Origin: Cymodocea nodosa
Taxonomy: Eukaryota; Streptophyta; Magnoliopsida; Alismatales; Cymodoceaceae
Assembly (NCBI GenBank): GCA_036874045.1
Contig: CM072337.1
Span: 20,806,001 to 20,870,000 of the forward strand
Length of the DNA stretch: 64,000 nt
Direction: 5' to 3'
Positions 1-11,900 of this stretch are shown here, piece after piece. The translations under genes and the position numbers were made by a program. The notes under the pieces were generated by a model. The model made no database searches, had not been told where the DNA came from, and was given only the letters and a program-made list of their open reading frames with translations. Each line of letters starts with the position of its first letter. Position 1 is the stretch's first letter.

Positions 1-440
1 ACTCTCGTAAATTTTGTTGATATCCATAGATATTAAAATTTAAATATAAAAAGCTAATTATTTGTATACGAAATCGACCATGAATTTTTTCCATGAGTCT
101 GCAATGCTGTTAATTATTATACAAAGGCAATATCTTGCCATATTGCTTGTTTGTTTATTTATTTATTTATTTATTTATTACAGCACTGATGGTGGAAATA
201 ATCCATATCATATCGATTGAAATTAACATCATCACATAACGATATTAATTTGGTCCGCAACCCAGTAGGAGTTCTCTTCTCCACCCATCTTCCTGGAGCA
301 CGAGTATTCTGCAAAACCAAGGTTTTAAAATCATATTAATATATAATCATAATGCACAGGAATGAGCGTTCGATTTTAAAACAAAAATATTACCGTCCGA
401 AAACGTTTTCCAATTCCTGACAAACAGATAATAATACAGG

Positions 441-821
441 TCAAGAACTCAAGATCGATCTCTCACCGCCACACTTCATGTCAGGCTTCAAGTAGACGCC
501 GCAGAAGCGCGCCACGTGGCAGAGCTTGTCCATGCTGATGCCGACGGGCAGCCTGTGGCCGGCGATGTACTTGCAGGCGCAGGGGATGTCGACCTTCCTG
601 ACGACCTTGCAGCAGTCCTCCGATGGCGATGGATTCCTCTTCCCGACGACGGGGCTGATGCACTCGCCGCACTTCATCCCCAGCTCCACTAGATTGATGT
701 TGCACGTGTCCCGGACTTGGCAGCGTCCCACGTCCGCCACCGTCACGGACAGCAAAAGCAGGACCCCGCCCGCCAGAGCCAGGGCGGCGCACGCGTTTGT
801 TGTGCCACGGTGAACCGCCAT
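441..821 (-). CDS. Secreted eight-cysteine lipid-transfer-like protein
   Basis: The open frame encodes 126 aa from the ATG at 821. Residues 1-33 are a signal peptide (hydrophobic core VLLLLSV near 20-26), so the product should be secreted. The mature part carries the non-specific lipid-transfer cysteine pattern: C40, C54, C70-C71, C81-A-C83, C107 and C117. This is closest in style to DIR1-like members, which bind lipids in a four-helix fold. Three extra cysteines (34, 51, 101) are unusual. An upstream in-frame extension to 1037 lies beyond the TATA box and is rejected. A good donor (GGC-G|GTGAGA, exon edge at 467) is matched by an acceptor (TTTTGCAG) at 309. Splicing would replace the last 8 residues with a 25-residue tail from 232-308, giving 143 aa. 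The unspliced form is the simpler call. The family is well supported; the exact 3' end is not. Confidence 0.8.
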   Translation of the reverse strand: MAVHRGTTNACAALALAGGVLLLLSVTVADVGRCQVRDTCNINLVELGMKCGECISPVVGKRNPSPSEDCCKVVRKVDIPCACKYIAGHRLPVGISMDKLCHVARFCGVYLKPDMKCGGERSILSS

Positions 822-861
822 GCCGGAGACCGCGTACGTGGGCTCACCAGCTGCGCACGGA

Positions 862-872
862 ATTATATATAA
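862..872 (-). promoter_or_regulatory. TATA box of the lipid-transfer-like gene
   Basis: Read on the minus strand this is TTATATATAAT, 41 bases upstream of the ATG at 821. Transcription about 30 bases downstream would leave a leader of only 10-15 nt. It supports the start chosen and argues against the longer upstream frame. Confidence 0.55.
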
Positions 873-1039
873 CAAGAGTGACGGTAGGAGGCGAGGCGGG
901 TCGGCGTTCGCGGTGTGCACGCGGTTTCGATGTTGCGTGCATGCAAACGACGATTTCGGAACGCAGCAAGTGTGCCATGGATCTTCCGTAGCGTTTCTAG
1001 TTAGGAATTTTTTTTTACATTGAAACGGTAGATTCAATT

Positions 1040-4000
1040 ATAAATACAGATTTAAGGATAATTTCTTCGTCACGTAACACGGGTGAAAATGTGAAATTGC
1101 TTACAAAAGTCAGTCAAAGTCGTAGTCAACCATTGACCAGCTGTTGATACCAAAGTGTGACAGGCATATGGCCAATCCAACTATTTCACCCCATAATCGG
1201 CAAACGATGTCCCCCGTGTAATGCAATTTTGATGGAGTTGGGAATTATTTGCTATATCGAAGTTTGACTTTTAAATTATATTACACATGGCAAAAATAAA
1301 TAAAAAAAGCAAAAAACACGGCCTAGAAAAATCAGACCATATCGATGAACGATTGGACGTGACCTTATCTAACCGAAATAACGTGACATCTCAGGAATGG
1401 CCCTCTGCATTATCGGTTGCCGGTGATATATATTATCAAACTTTTACCTTTAATGCTCTGATGCCTGATGGAGGCATGTCCACCGTATCTGTGGACCACT
1501 AAATGGATTTTACATTAAAATTCTGCAAGTGGGTCGACCGCATTTTCGTTAGTTGAATCCGTCACATGACTCACATGTGAGTCTTCTAACACTTTCCAAT
1601 ATCGCATCTGGCAAGTTGGAATGAGATTAGCGTGCAAGCAATTCCAATTATTTAAATACATGCCATTTTCGTATTTCATACCATCTCGAGTGTGCCTCCT
1701 GAGAGGTTTTTTTTTCATTGAAATTTATATTTTAAAAAAATGAAAATCTATAATTTATGTCCTGTCCATTTACCTCAAAAGAGTATGACAAGAACATCAA
1801 GCTTACCTTCGCTGTAACTCGTGTTTAAAAAATAGTAAACACATTTTTGTAAATTATATACCATCATAGTCAAATAGTTATATATCATCTTGTGATCGAA
1901 CTTTAGATACTTCGTGTTACCTTGAGATAGGGTTGAGCATATACTATCTTAAATCATGTACACGATATCGTAGTATCATATTACTATGATTGAGTTTTGT
2001 AGCTAATATAATCAATTTATCGTTCATTTATAATCATACAGTATAAGTTGGCCACTAGTCAAAAAATAAATCCATACAATTACATAATAATCTCCAATAA
2101 CAAGCATCAACCATAAATACATAATAATAATCAGCATAACATAGTCAAACAATATTCATGACCACTATATGATAATCGTCAATATTATAACATGCTCACT
2201 GGTAAATATATATTAGATGGGGTTTGTTAACTTAGAATTTGATAAAGTTAAAAAATTTTACATCAAATTTTAAGTCACAAAATATTTGTGCATATTAGAA
2301 TTTAAATTTTTTTAAAAAATAAATTTTAAACATATATATAAAGATTAAGAAAATAAATTCTCAACATAAAATGTCAGAATTCAATTTCTCAAACTTCTCC
2401 TCATGCTCGACATTCATCTCCTTGTCATTTGTCGTTGTTCATCCATCATCCATCATCCCTCATCCGTTGTTGTTGTTGCTCGTCTCAATCTCCTTGTGGT
2501 TGCTTGTCGCAGTTCATCGTCGTGGTCTCCTCACGATATCATCATAGTCTGTTGTCACGTCTGCCTCTACTTGCATAGGTTCGTCGTCTGCCATCCGTTA
2601 TTGTTCGAAGATCTTGCACAATTATATTTCAATCTATGAGGCTGTCCTCCACTATAATAAGTTGATCAACAATAATAATTCAAATTCTTTCCAACAAATT
2701 TACAAAATTCAAATTTTGAATGTACAAATAGATCTTTAATAGTCAAAACAATGTATTGATGCATTCACACACAACACAGCTGTAGATCCAAATAAATATG
2801 GGCTGATTATGCTACCATCACTAATAATCGCCATAATATGCACTCACTATCATAATAAATGCATGGTTGACCACATTAAGCAACATTCTAACATAAATAT
2901 GATGGTAATTGGTGTTAACATGAAATAATCAAACGTGTTATACAATAGCCAATGATAATCTATAAGCTTGACCAAATATGGTTAAACAAGGGATGCACTT
3001 TCCTAAATATAGTCAAACACTAACAATCAATACATATACATACATTGACAAAAACAACAAATTATTTAGCTAGATAATTAAGGTTTCTCAACTGCAAACA
3101 CGGCAAACATGCACAAATACCATATTTTATCTAACTATAAAGGAGAAAGAATCGCTTACAACAATAGGGATGAAAATTCCCCAAATCCCTTCCTCTTGTT
3201 CCCCTTCCTTCCTCCTTACCGTCAGCAGCCGAGGAAATCCAACAACCAAGCATAGCTGCTGGCCTCCTTACGCCCACCATGCGTCGTCCCGTTCATCACG
3301 CCTAGATGAAGCTCGCACAACTCGGAGTTCTATCCTCACACGTGTAGGCAGATCAACACCTCACCTGCACACGCAAGGGGGCGTCAGCGTTGGCACCGTA
3401 GACAGGTCCCGTACATGTTGGACCTGTCGGCTCACCTCATGCAGCACCCAAAGGTACTCGCTTGCTTGCCTGCCGCTAGGGCTGCTTGTTTGCTTTCCAC
3501 TAGGTCAACTGCATTAGAAATTTGAAGGTCAGCTGAAAATGAAAAAAAATCTCAATTATTTTTCCCTTGTTCACAACCACAATGGGAAATGACCGAAATA
3601 CCTTCTGTCTTTAACATATTTATGTCGGACCCTTACAATACACAAATTCATGTCATTTGGTATAACTTTTTATTAATTTTTCTTTAGTCCATTTGGTATT
3701 ATGGAAATCATAAACTTTTAACAGTAATTCTGTAAATATCTCTTCAATAAGGCCTAATGTATGCTTTTACCTTATTTATTGGCTTTAAGGTTTGCTTGTG
3801 CTATTAAAAATAGTGAAAAAACTAATATTTAAATTTGTAATTTATGACAAATGAAAAAAAAAAAAAAAATTATTTAAGAAGATATTTGTACATTTATTAA
3901 AAAATCATAAATTTTAAAATTGAGATATTTGATCACGAGAATTTAGTTTACTTGGACACATTGTTGGTTTTGTCTTATACCTACTTATCTTAACGATTGC

Positions 4001-4330
4001 TTCATCGGGCGTTTATCTTTTATCTACCGTATTTAATTTTTGGAAAAAAAAAACATGGACCCTTTGCCTTTCGTCAGCAACGAAGCTTGGGCCCACGCTG
4101 ATGACACCAGTTCCGACCAAGATAAGTCTCCCGTTCGGACGCAATCGAAGCCGTCCGATCGACATCGCACGTACGACGATTAACGAAACCTTCTTCGTCA
4201 GATGAAAAGACGTTGCAGCGAACGCAGACGACGACGGATGCTTGACACATGGTACACAAGTCAATATGGACGGCTCAGGTTCGACGTGCCACCCCGAGGT
4301 CCGAACCCGATGAGGAACCTCCCTGATGCC
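1040..4330. other. AT-rich gene-free stretch
   Basis: No credible coding region is seen. The small frames at 1287-1502, 2403-2639 and 3170-3517 lack recognisable domains. The last two lie in locally pyrimidine-rich sequence (repeats of catc and cgttgttgttg near 2440-2480). A poly-A run sits at 3855-3870. Parts may be old transposon debris, but I cannot define ends. Confidence 0.5.
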
Positions 4331-4339
4331 TCCCTTCAG

Positions 4340-4348
4340 CTATAAATA
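4340..4348 (+). promoter_or_regulatory. TATA box of the ERD15-like gene
   Basis: CTATAAATA lies about 30 bases before the likely transcript start near 4370. The upstream 200 bp is locally GC-rich with several ACGT cores (for example near 4170 and 4290), which would fit stress or ABA responsiveness. That function is inference. Confidence 0.6.
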
Positions 4349-4474
4349 AAGACGAACGCCGAGTGGTTGCAAACATCAATCGTGATTGCACTTTTGGGGG
4401 ACGAGTCTGGAGAGGAAGAGAAGAGAGGTGATTTTGTCGGCGTGCTTAAGATTTTCTCTTTTCTTGTGCACAAG

Positions 4475-6100
4475 GTACATGATCGTTACCTTGCGAATGA
4501 GATCTTGTTCGAATTTTTACTGATTTCTGCTGCTATTTGATGGATTTTTCTTCGATCCGTCGCCGATCTGAACTGATTTTGGACTGATTCTAGTCGATCT
4601 GAATCGACGAGTAAAAGGGTTGAAATAGGAATTTTGTTTTATAAACTTCGGGGTTCAGCGGACGCGACTTAATCGATAGACCTTTGGTTCTGGCATGTTT
4701 TTGGGCAATTGATGGTCGGATTTCCATTGGATCTGGAGTTGAGATGGCTATCTGAATTTCTGATGGTATTTAATGGATTTTGCTTTGATTCAAAAAGGGA
4801 AAAAAATTGTTTCCTGACTTCGGTTGGTGTGACTCTGTCGATGGACCCTTTTGGTTTTGGTATGTTTTTGTTTGTTGGATTTCGCGTGGATCTGGAGTTT
4901 GAGATGACCATCTGTGATATCGATATGCAAATATTGTTTTTTCTTTCAACTTTTGCTTTCTTTCTGAGGTAAAAATGTTGGTCTTTTGTTTGGGCCAACG
5001 TTTCCCCTTGTTGACTCTTCATCAGCTCGCATGTGTCCACTGTGTTGGGATGGTGGATGTTCTATATCATGGCGATTTGTCATCCTATGAAATGTTTGAT
5101 CACCTCCTCCTTATGTATGGTATTTAATTGACCATAACATATTTCAATTTCAGGTGTGCTTCTTTCGAAATCAAAAATAGTACAGGTTATTCATCAGTCT
5201 TTGGAAACCTGTTGTTTACCCCCTCCTTGACCTTTTCCTCATGTCCATCTGCTGCGGTGCACTTCTGTTTTTCATGCTTTAAGTTTTGGTCATCTGATTC
5301 AATACCTTTTGAGAGCGGATAACTTAGAAGCTTTAACTGTTTCCATGCCTGTAAGTACGTCTACTGGTTATTTCCTATTGATAAGTCGTTCAATAGGAAC
5401 TGCCTGTCCTTCGTATATGTTATTACTGCTATTTGTAATTAGCAGCTTGGGCATAGTCGGTTGAATTTGTGTAGTTTAGATAGAATCTTACTAGGATCAA
5501 TTCTTTTTTGTTTTCTTACTACGTTTTTTCCCCTTGGTCGATGCCCATTTCTCCTGAATCAGTCATGTTCATTCAACAGCTACCTTTTTTTCTGCAAAGT
5601 TCAACATCTACCCTGTAGCTTCCACAAAAAAACTATATTGTAGATTGCCGATAATTTATCCAAGTTTTAGAATCTTTGCTTTCAAATAGAATTGTGGTGG
5701 TCCACATGTATACGAAATCGAGTACTCTTATTCTTTCTAGTTCTTGCCATCAAACCTTCATTTTTCTTTCAGGGATAACATACAGTTCATATCAATTTCT
5801 ATCTCGAATTAGATGCTGACATTACAACAAAACCAAGATATTCTGACAATTTTTTTTGTGTCATTAAGTCTTATATACAGTGACATTTTAATTGCGTCAC
5901 TAAATGTTTGGTTTTTGTGACATCATTATATGTTTGACGCATTTGATGATTTCTACATCACATGTTTTACGTCAATTGTGACAAGCTTTGATCGTCCTTT
6001 TTTGTCATTTATATCACATGTTTATACTCTTGGAGTCGTTCAAAGTTCACATTATAGATTTCGTTTACGCTTTGCTTATTAAAATGCTATTCGTAAGCAG
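4475..6100 (+). other. Leader (5' UTR) intron of the ERD15-like gene
   Basis: The untranslated first exon runs from about 4370 to 4474 and ends CAAG|GTACAT. The acceptor is GTAAGCAG|TTTCTGG at 6100/6101, only 14 bases before the ATG. The intron (1626 bp) is T-rich and has no coding exon that I can see. Its last third carries transposon-like sequence (5820-6010). Long leader introns often raise expression in plants; that role is not shown here. Alternative first exons inside it are possible. Confidence 0.6.
5820..6010. mobile_element. Possible degraded CACTA-type transposon end
   Basis: The stretch begins CATTACAACAAAACC, close to the CACTACAA-type terminus of plant CACTA elements. It is followed by reiterated short motifs (gtgacat, gcgtcact, gacgcatt, tgacgt variants) in both orientations, as in CACTA subterminal regions. 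No opposite terminus or transposase is visible. Confidence 0.35.
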
Positions 6101-6114
6101 TTTCTGGGAGGACC

Positions 6115-6983
6115 ATGAGTACTACTGTGGCGGTAACATCTGAAGGAGCGAGGTCCGGTTTGAACCCAAATGCCCCACTTTTTATTCCAACGGCCCTTCA
6201 ACAGGTAGAGGATTTCTCGCCTGAATGGTACGAGCTGGTGAAGACTTCTACATGGTTTCGCGAGCACTGGTTGAGGAAGCAACAGGAGCGGAATATTTTT
6301 GATGTCTGTGAGGATGAGGATGTTTTAAACATGCTGCCGGATTCCTTTGAACTCGGTATCGATGAGGAGCCGTCCAATTTTGATGGTTTTGAAGAAGCCA
6401 TCCTCCAACAAGCTAATGGCCATGTTGGAGATTGTGCTCCTAATGACGGACAGAAAAATGGTAAGGGACGTTTCTTTCTAAATGCACATGCAGCGTGCTT
6501 GACTCTCATATTCTTCTGGTGCGCTTCAATAAGATATGACACATTTCCTTCCCAAATTCGACAGTGATAGAGTGTTGTTAGCTGGTAACTTTCTACCATG
6601 GCTATCACTTCCCTCCCAAAGCAATGATAATATCCTTGCTATCATTCAATTATTATTTGCAAAGTTCAGTTTTTTATCGGCTAAATAAGCTTAAAGAAAA
6701 CAAGGATATGTTTTTTTGTCCTCCTCTCTGGTGGATGATTTTTAATCCATCGAGTAAGAGAATGAGCTTTTAGGTTCATCGAGATACATTTTTTTGACGA
6801 ATTCATGCCATGTATGCAGGTGCGGCAATGGATGTAAACTCAGTGATGAAGACTTTGAACCTGAAATCTGCGAAGAACCATGGGATTAAGGGCCTAACCG
6901 ATATAGCGAGAAACAGGGACAAACCTATCCCGACCGTCAGCCCCAAACCTAGCCCTCGCCACGTCATTCAGCAGCCTCGTTAA
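6115..6983 (+). CDS. ERD15: ERD15-like PAM2-motif protein (two coding exons)
   Basis: Coding exons are 6115-6460 and 6820-6983, joined in phase (AAT-G|GT...AG|GT-GCG), giving 169 aa. Residues 14-28 form a PAM2 motif (core LNPNAPLFIP) directly followed by EDFSPEWYELV, the hallmark of the ERD15/CID1 family. PAM2 binds the MLLE domain of poly(A)-binding protein. The middle is acidic (about residues 60-105). The C-terminus ends SPRHVIQQPR, matching the conserved QPR tail of the family. In Arabidopsis ERD15 responds to dehydration and modulates ABA responses; that is family knowledge. The protein is small, without signal peptide or membrane segment, so cytosolic or nuclear. The start is the first ATG after the leader intron. 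A probable polyadenylation region lies near 7140-7180. Confidence 0.9.
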
Positions 6984-7189
6984 GTCATTGCCGTATCCCT
7001 ACTGTTTGTTGATCGTGTGGCTTTGCAACGTGTCCACTCCTGCTATACAAATTCCCAATCATCAGAGTTGTAGTTTTTGTACGGTACTGCAATAACTAGC
7101 AACTACTTTGTTCTCTTCCATCTTGTATATTCAAGAAGTAAATGTAAAAATATTGTTAATTAAATGTCAAAAAGAGTGCTGCTACTTGC

Positions 7190-8390
7190 TGTTTCTTTTA
7201 AATGGTAGCAATTTTATTCAAGATATTTCTTTGGGAATGACCACTGCCAGGATATTACAAAAATCTATTACAGAATTCTAGAATGCAAATTACAATCTAT
7301 GTTATTGATAAGGAAAGCGGAGAGATGGATCTAATCAACGTGGGGTCGAAGAAGTTTGGTAGGGTCTGCCTATTTCCAGGTCAGAGTAGAAGCTAAACTA
7401 TAAAAAGACAAGGAAAATTTACTAGATAAGATCGAAGTTGCTATGATAGCTGTCACATGGTGATAATCTATCGGTGCTCTTCTGTGGGCTCTCCACTTGA
7501 GAGTTTGACCGAACACGCTGGAATCAAAATCTAGGATAATTCTCTTTTTTATAGTTAGGATAATTCTCTTTGAACAACTACCTTCTTATCCTAATTCATT
7601 GAAACTAATTTCGTACTCCCCATTCTAATTCATACCATGATGATTACTTATTTTTATTAATTTTCTTTTAAAAAAAACACTTAATTTATCCAAACTTTAT
7701 ACATATAACTTTAAAATGAACTTGAAAAGTTCAATTACTTGGTCGACTTCACAAACAATGAGCAACATAAAAATTATCATCCTATGGAAGTTCGAATAAG
7801 TTAGTTGAAATTATCATCTAGCTTCATGCCTAGTCCCAAGGAATTCGAAATTACAACAATGAAGATATTTTGATAAAAAATGACAACGATAACAATATAC
7901 AAATATTTAAATATATTTGAATGAAGTCTACGGAGCAAATGTCGCATCAGCACATGTAAATTATCACAAAGAAGAAAGAAACTAGGGATAAAACTAATAA
8001 TATGTGTATTTTGCAACACCATTTTTAATGACCATTTAATTACATGTAGTTATCACAAACAAAAAAAAGCAATTTAAGCCCGATAAGAAAACAGTTGAGC
8101 GCGCCAGCCACGGCGCCAGTCCAGTTCGCGCGGTCCACCTCGCTCAATCCAACGGTCGGCATTGACGATGTCCGTACCTGCGGAATCCTACGGTCAAGAA
8201 ACACCAAACCGGACGACTTTTGAGTTTGGTGGGTTCTACGCTGATGTGGATTAGTGACGGCTGCCACGCTGGATCGCGGGAATCGGACACGTCACTCGCG
8301 CCCATACCGCAGCCGAAATTACGGACGAGCCCACGCCTCCCTCCACATTACGCGCGGGGACGCCGGAACGATGAAATCGTCCGTTAGCCG
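7190..8390. other. Intergenic, then GC-rich promoter region of the CW gene
   Basis: No coding region is supported up to about 8050; the frames at 7801-8022 and 8040-8267 look random. From about 8090 to 8390 composition turns GC-rich (gcgcgccagc, ggcgccag, acgcgcgggg), consistent with a promoter for the CW-domain gene. No TATA box was recognised. Confidence 0.4.
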
Positions 8391-8639
8391 TCCTGAGAGG
8401 TGAAATCTGGAAAAATAGGAAAGAAATTCCAGAATATTACGTCTTCGTTGGACGGAGAGGTGATCCGTCTTCTCCACGTTCTCTCTCTTCACGTCCTTCT
8501 CCGTCTTGCGTGTTTGGTCTGTGACTTCTCTGGACTTGAAAAGTCAAAGAAAACACGAAGGAAAACAAAGCCCCTGCGGTTTTTTTTTGGGTTTGGTTTC
8601 TCTTCTTGAGCGGTAGGGGAGAAAGACGAAGTGGGGGAG

Positions 8640-8661
8640 AAGGAAGGAAGGAAGGAAGGAG
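8640..8661 (+). repeat. GGAA microsatellite in the leader
   Basis: About five tandem GGAA units lie in a purine-rich leader upstream of the CW-domain gene start, probably transcribed. A polymorphic length would be expected. Confidence 0.7.
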
Positions 8662-8776
8662 GATCGAAGCTTCCGATTGGGGGGATCGGAGGCGGAAGGG
8701 GCGTTAGATCGGGGATTGGTGGTGGCTGTGGGAGAGGAGCCGATCGTGGCGGTTTGGTTAGGGTTTTCGAAAGGGA

Positions 8777-8925
8777 TGACGGGGGATTGGAGGGGAGGGA
8801 AGTGAGGGAGCTGATGGGATTTGAGTGGGTTTCGAACTGGGAGTGAGAAGGGTGGGGGGGTGGAGGTGGGAGTTGGATAGGATAACTCTCTGTTGGGAGA
8901 AGGGATGAGGGAGGGAAGGAGATAG
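8777..8925 (+). promoter_or_regulatory. Three short upstream ORFs before the CW gene start
   Basis: ATG codons at 8777, 8815 and 8905 open frames of 9, 10 and 6 codons, closing at 8806, 8847 and 8925. All end before the main ATG at 8961 and none overlaps it. If transcription begins upstream of 8777 (expected from the GC-rich region further left), translation of the main frame would need leaky scanning or reinitiation. The transcript start is not visible, so this is conditional. Confidence 0.45.
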
Positions 8926-8960
8926 GACCGGGGGTGGTGGGCTTTGGGGGAGGACGGGAA

Positions 8961-11900
8961 ATGGAGGACAACGAGCTGGAAGAAGGCGAGGCCTTTTTTG
9001 GACAGGAGGTGGAGGAAGCGACCACCGACCCCGATATCGCGCTGTCGTATATTGTAAGTCGTTTAGTCGATCGACATTGGCTGTCCTTCGAGGAAAGTTT
9101 GGTTTTTATGTCGGCTTTGAGCATAACGTTGTTAATTTCGGGCATGAGCGCATGAGGATTCTTGAACAGGAAATGCCTGTAGCTTTGTCATTCCGTGTTG
9201 GTGGTGCTTGTAGTGGTAATTCCTAATTGATCACATTATAGTTGAGTGCTTTCTTTTTTGTATCCGGATCAAGCTGTGCTTCCGAAGATCTGAATTATAG
9301 AGCGTTTTCTTTTAATCTGCTTCAGACATGGTATAGGTTTTCGTTCTGATTATTTCTTTTGGTGATAAATGCTGGTGCAACTGAAATTTGTTCGGCAACG
9401 GAGTGATACTTGGTCTTACGGATTTGCTTCTTTCCAACAATATGTTTGGGACTTTGATATCTTGTAGGTTCACTTGCTGCATGTCGTATGGAGCTCCCAT
9501 CTTTCTAGAATAGTCTAGCATATAAAAAATGGGTTTTCCGTGCTTATTGTTTGTCTAAATGCAAACAATCTCCGTCTGCTATCATTGACGGTATATTTTG
9601 ATCGATTGATATTAAGGCACCTCGTGGACAATGCAACATGTGTTTGGTTGGAATCTTAATTTTATCAGAAAAACGTCATAAGACTCGTGTTACCAGGATA
9701 GTAGAAAATCTTTTGTTTTATTTTCAGGACGAAAAAATTCAAAACGTGCTTGGACATTTTCAGAAAGATTTTGAAGGAGGAGTTTGTGCTGAGAACTTGG
9801 GTGAGATTTCTTTTTTCGATAATGGATAAGAATTGTTTTTGGAAATTGAATTATTAAACTATAATCACTGCATTTTCTTGGCAGGAGCAAAGTTTGGTGG
9901 TTATGGTTCTTTCTTACCTTCCCATCAGCGGTCCCCTTTAATCTCTTCTCAACATAGGAGTCCGCAAAAGACATTAAATTATAGCACTTCAAGATCTCCA
10001 TATGATGCTCATTCGGAGGTATTATCTGGTGTCTGTGATTGTGTTTATATGAAAAACTACGCTTTTTCCAATCTTGGATTTTTTCTACTATGTGAATACC
10101 TGGGCTTGCATCTCTACACTCTGCAGGGGGTACATGCTCAGAAAACTGAGACACCACCACCTGCACCGGTTTCTTCAAAAAGCAGCTGTCTTTCGACAGC
10201 AATTTCACTGGATAATTCTGGCAAGAAAGATGCATGTGGAAATGGACGAAGTGCGTTGGAGTCTAGCCCTCAGCAGTGTTTGGCCAGCAGACAAGATAAT
10301 CATAGTGATCAGAGAACACTAAAGGTTCGTGTCAAGTTGGGACCTGATAAAATATCGTCCAAAAACAATGCTGCTATTTACAGTGGCTTGGGCCTTGATG
10401 TAACCCCATCACCATCACTGGGGGAAAGCATTGATGATAGTCTAGGTTCCTCTCCAATATCTCAATGTGCGTTTGTTGACTCTCCTACGGTGATATATGA
10501 GGCAAGATCACTCGTTTCATCTTGATGTTGACTAATAAATTAGCTTCATTTGTACCATGTTCTGACTTTTGTGTTGTTCATGTGATGAAACAGTTCTACA
10601 CCTGCCTTCGCTTTGCCCTTTTGGATTCTTACATGCTTTCACCTATTTCCAAGAGTTTGTTGTATATGGAGGAAAAAGATTTACCCCAGCTTAAGGAATG
10701 CAAGACAGGTGATGACATTCTCAATTGTTGCAATCTCAAGTTGTCATCGGGGGAGACTCCAATGCCAAAGAAAGTGAGGTCTTCAGAAAAAATCGCAAAG
10801 CCCACTGAAAAGAATCTTAAGCCTTTTGAAGTGAATAAATCAAATGTTAAAGATGTAGGGAATGATATTAGTGCAATATTGAAGAGTGAAATTGACATTG
10901 AAACCACAGCAGGCAGAGAGATAGTCACCAGTGCCCTAGATATTCCACTTCTAAGTGTTGATGAAGATAAGGAATGTCAATTAGCCAAGCTACCTGTTAA
11001 AGCTGCTGGTGTTTCACGACCTACTAATAACACAGTCAGAAAGGAAAAAATCATACCCACTGATGTCATGAAGGACCAGGATTCTGTTACCAGTCTAGGC
11101 ACCAATAGTTATTGTAATGGCAGGAATGAGCATTCACATGTTAAAACAAAGCTGAGTGTGAAACCTCTGTCGGCAGACAAGTCACTGAAAGATAGGAAAT
11201 TTGATATCTTGAAGGATGACACTATAAATGGGCCCAAAAAAGATGGAAAACGTGATGTTGATAAAAACAGTAATGTTGTCAAAGTTGATTGTGATGGAAA
11301 TAAAACACAGAAAGATCAAGTTGTTAGGCCTGTTGAGTCTGACAAGATGAAAGCCCCACAAAGAACTGTTTGTTCCAAAGAAGTCAAAGAAAAATCACCA
11401 CAAGGTAAGGGAAAATCTTCAGGTAGAAGAAAATCCAAGGGAGGTGAAGCTAAGGAATATACAACTGGTGTTGTTCCTATGATGCAAAAGGATAAGGAGA
11501 AAAACTTATATTTAAAGGATCTGTCTGACATCAAGTCTAAACCTTTGAAATCTCAAAATGCCTCCAATAATGCTATCAGCAGAGAATGCTTCATTAATCA
11601 TGTTGGACTTGCAAAAGTTGAGCAGGCACAAGTGGAAAGTTCTCAATTCCTTCCTAGAGATAAGCCACGAGACCTTAATCTTGAGTGCAAGACTGAAGAG
11701 GCATTTTTGTCCGAGAAAATAAAGGAGAAAACAGGAAGCAAAAAGTGTGAAATTAGTTCAATTTCTGAATCTTCTGATAAAGTCTTGAGTGCCAGCCTAC
11801 AGTTCTCTAATATTCCAACTTCTACACTTCCACCATTTTCAGTTCCTCATGTTATAGAGGATCATTGGGTTGCTTGTGATGAATGTGAAAAATGGCGCCT

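Noticed and set aside
822..1037. In-frame N-terminal extension of the lipid-transfer-like protein
   Set aside because: It spans the TATA box and contains no signal-peptide character; the ATG at 821 is followed by a proper signal peptide.
1287..1502. 71-codon open frame on the plus strand
   Set aside because: AT-rich, no domain, no splice or promoter context.
3170..3517. 115-codon open frame rich in S, R and T
   Set aside because: Composition reflects a local C-rich stretch; no recognisable family on either strand.
8489..9145. Long minus-strand proline- and serine-rich frame (218 aa)
   Set aside because: It is the mirror of the purine-rich leader and first exon of the CW gene; low-complexity shadow.
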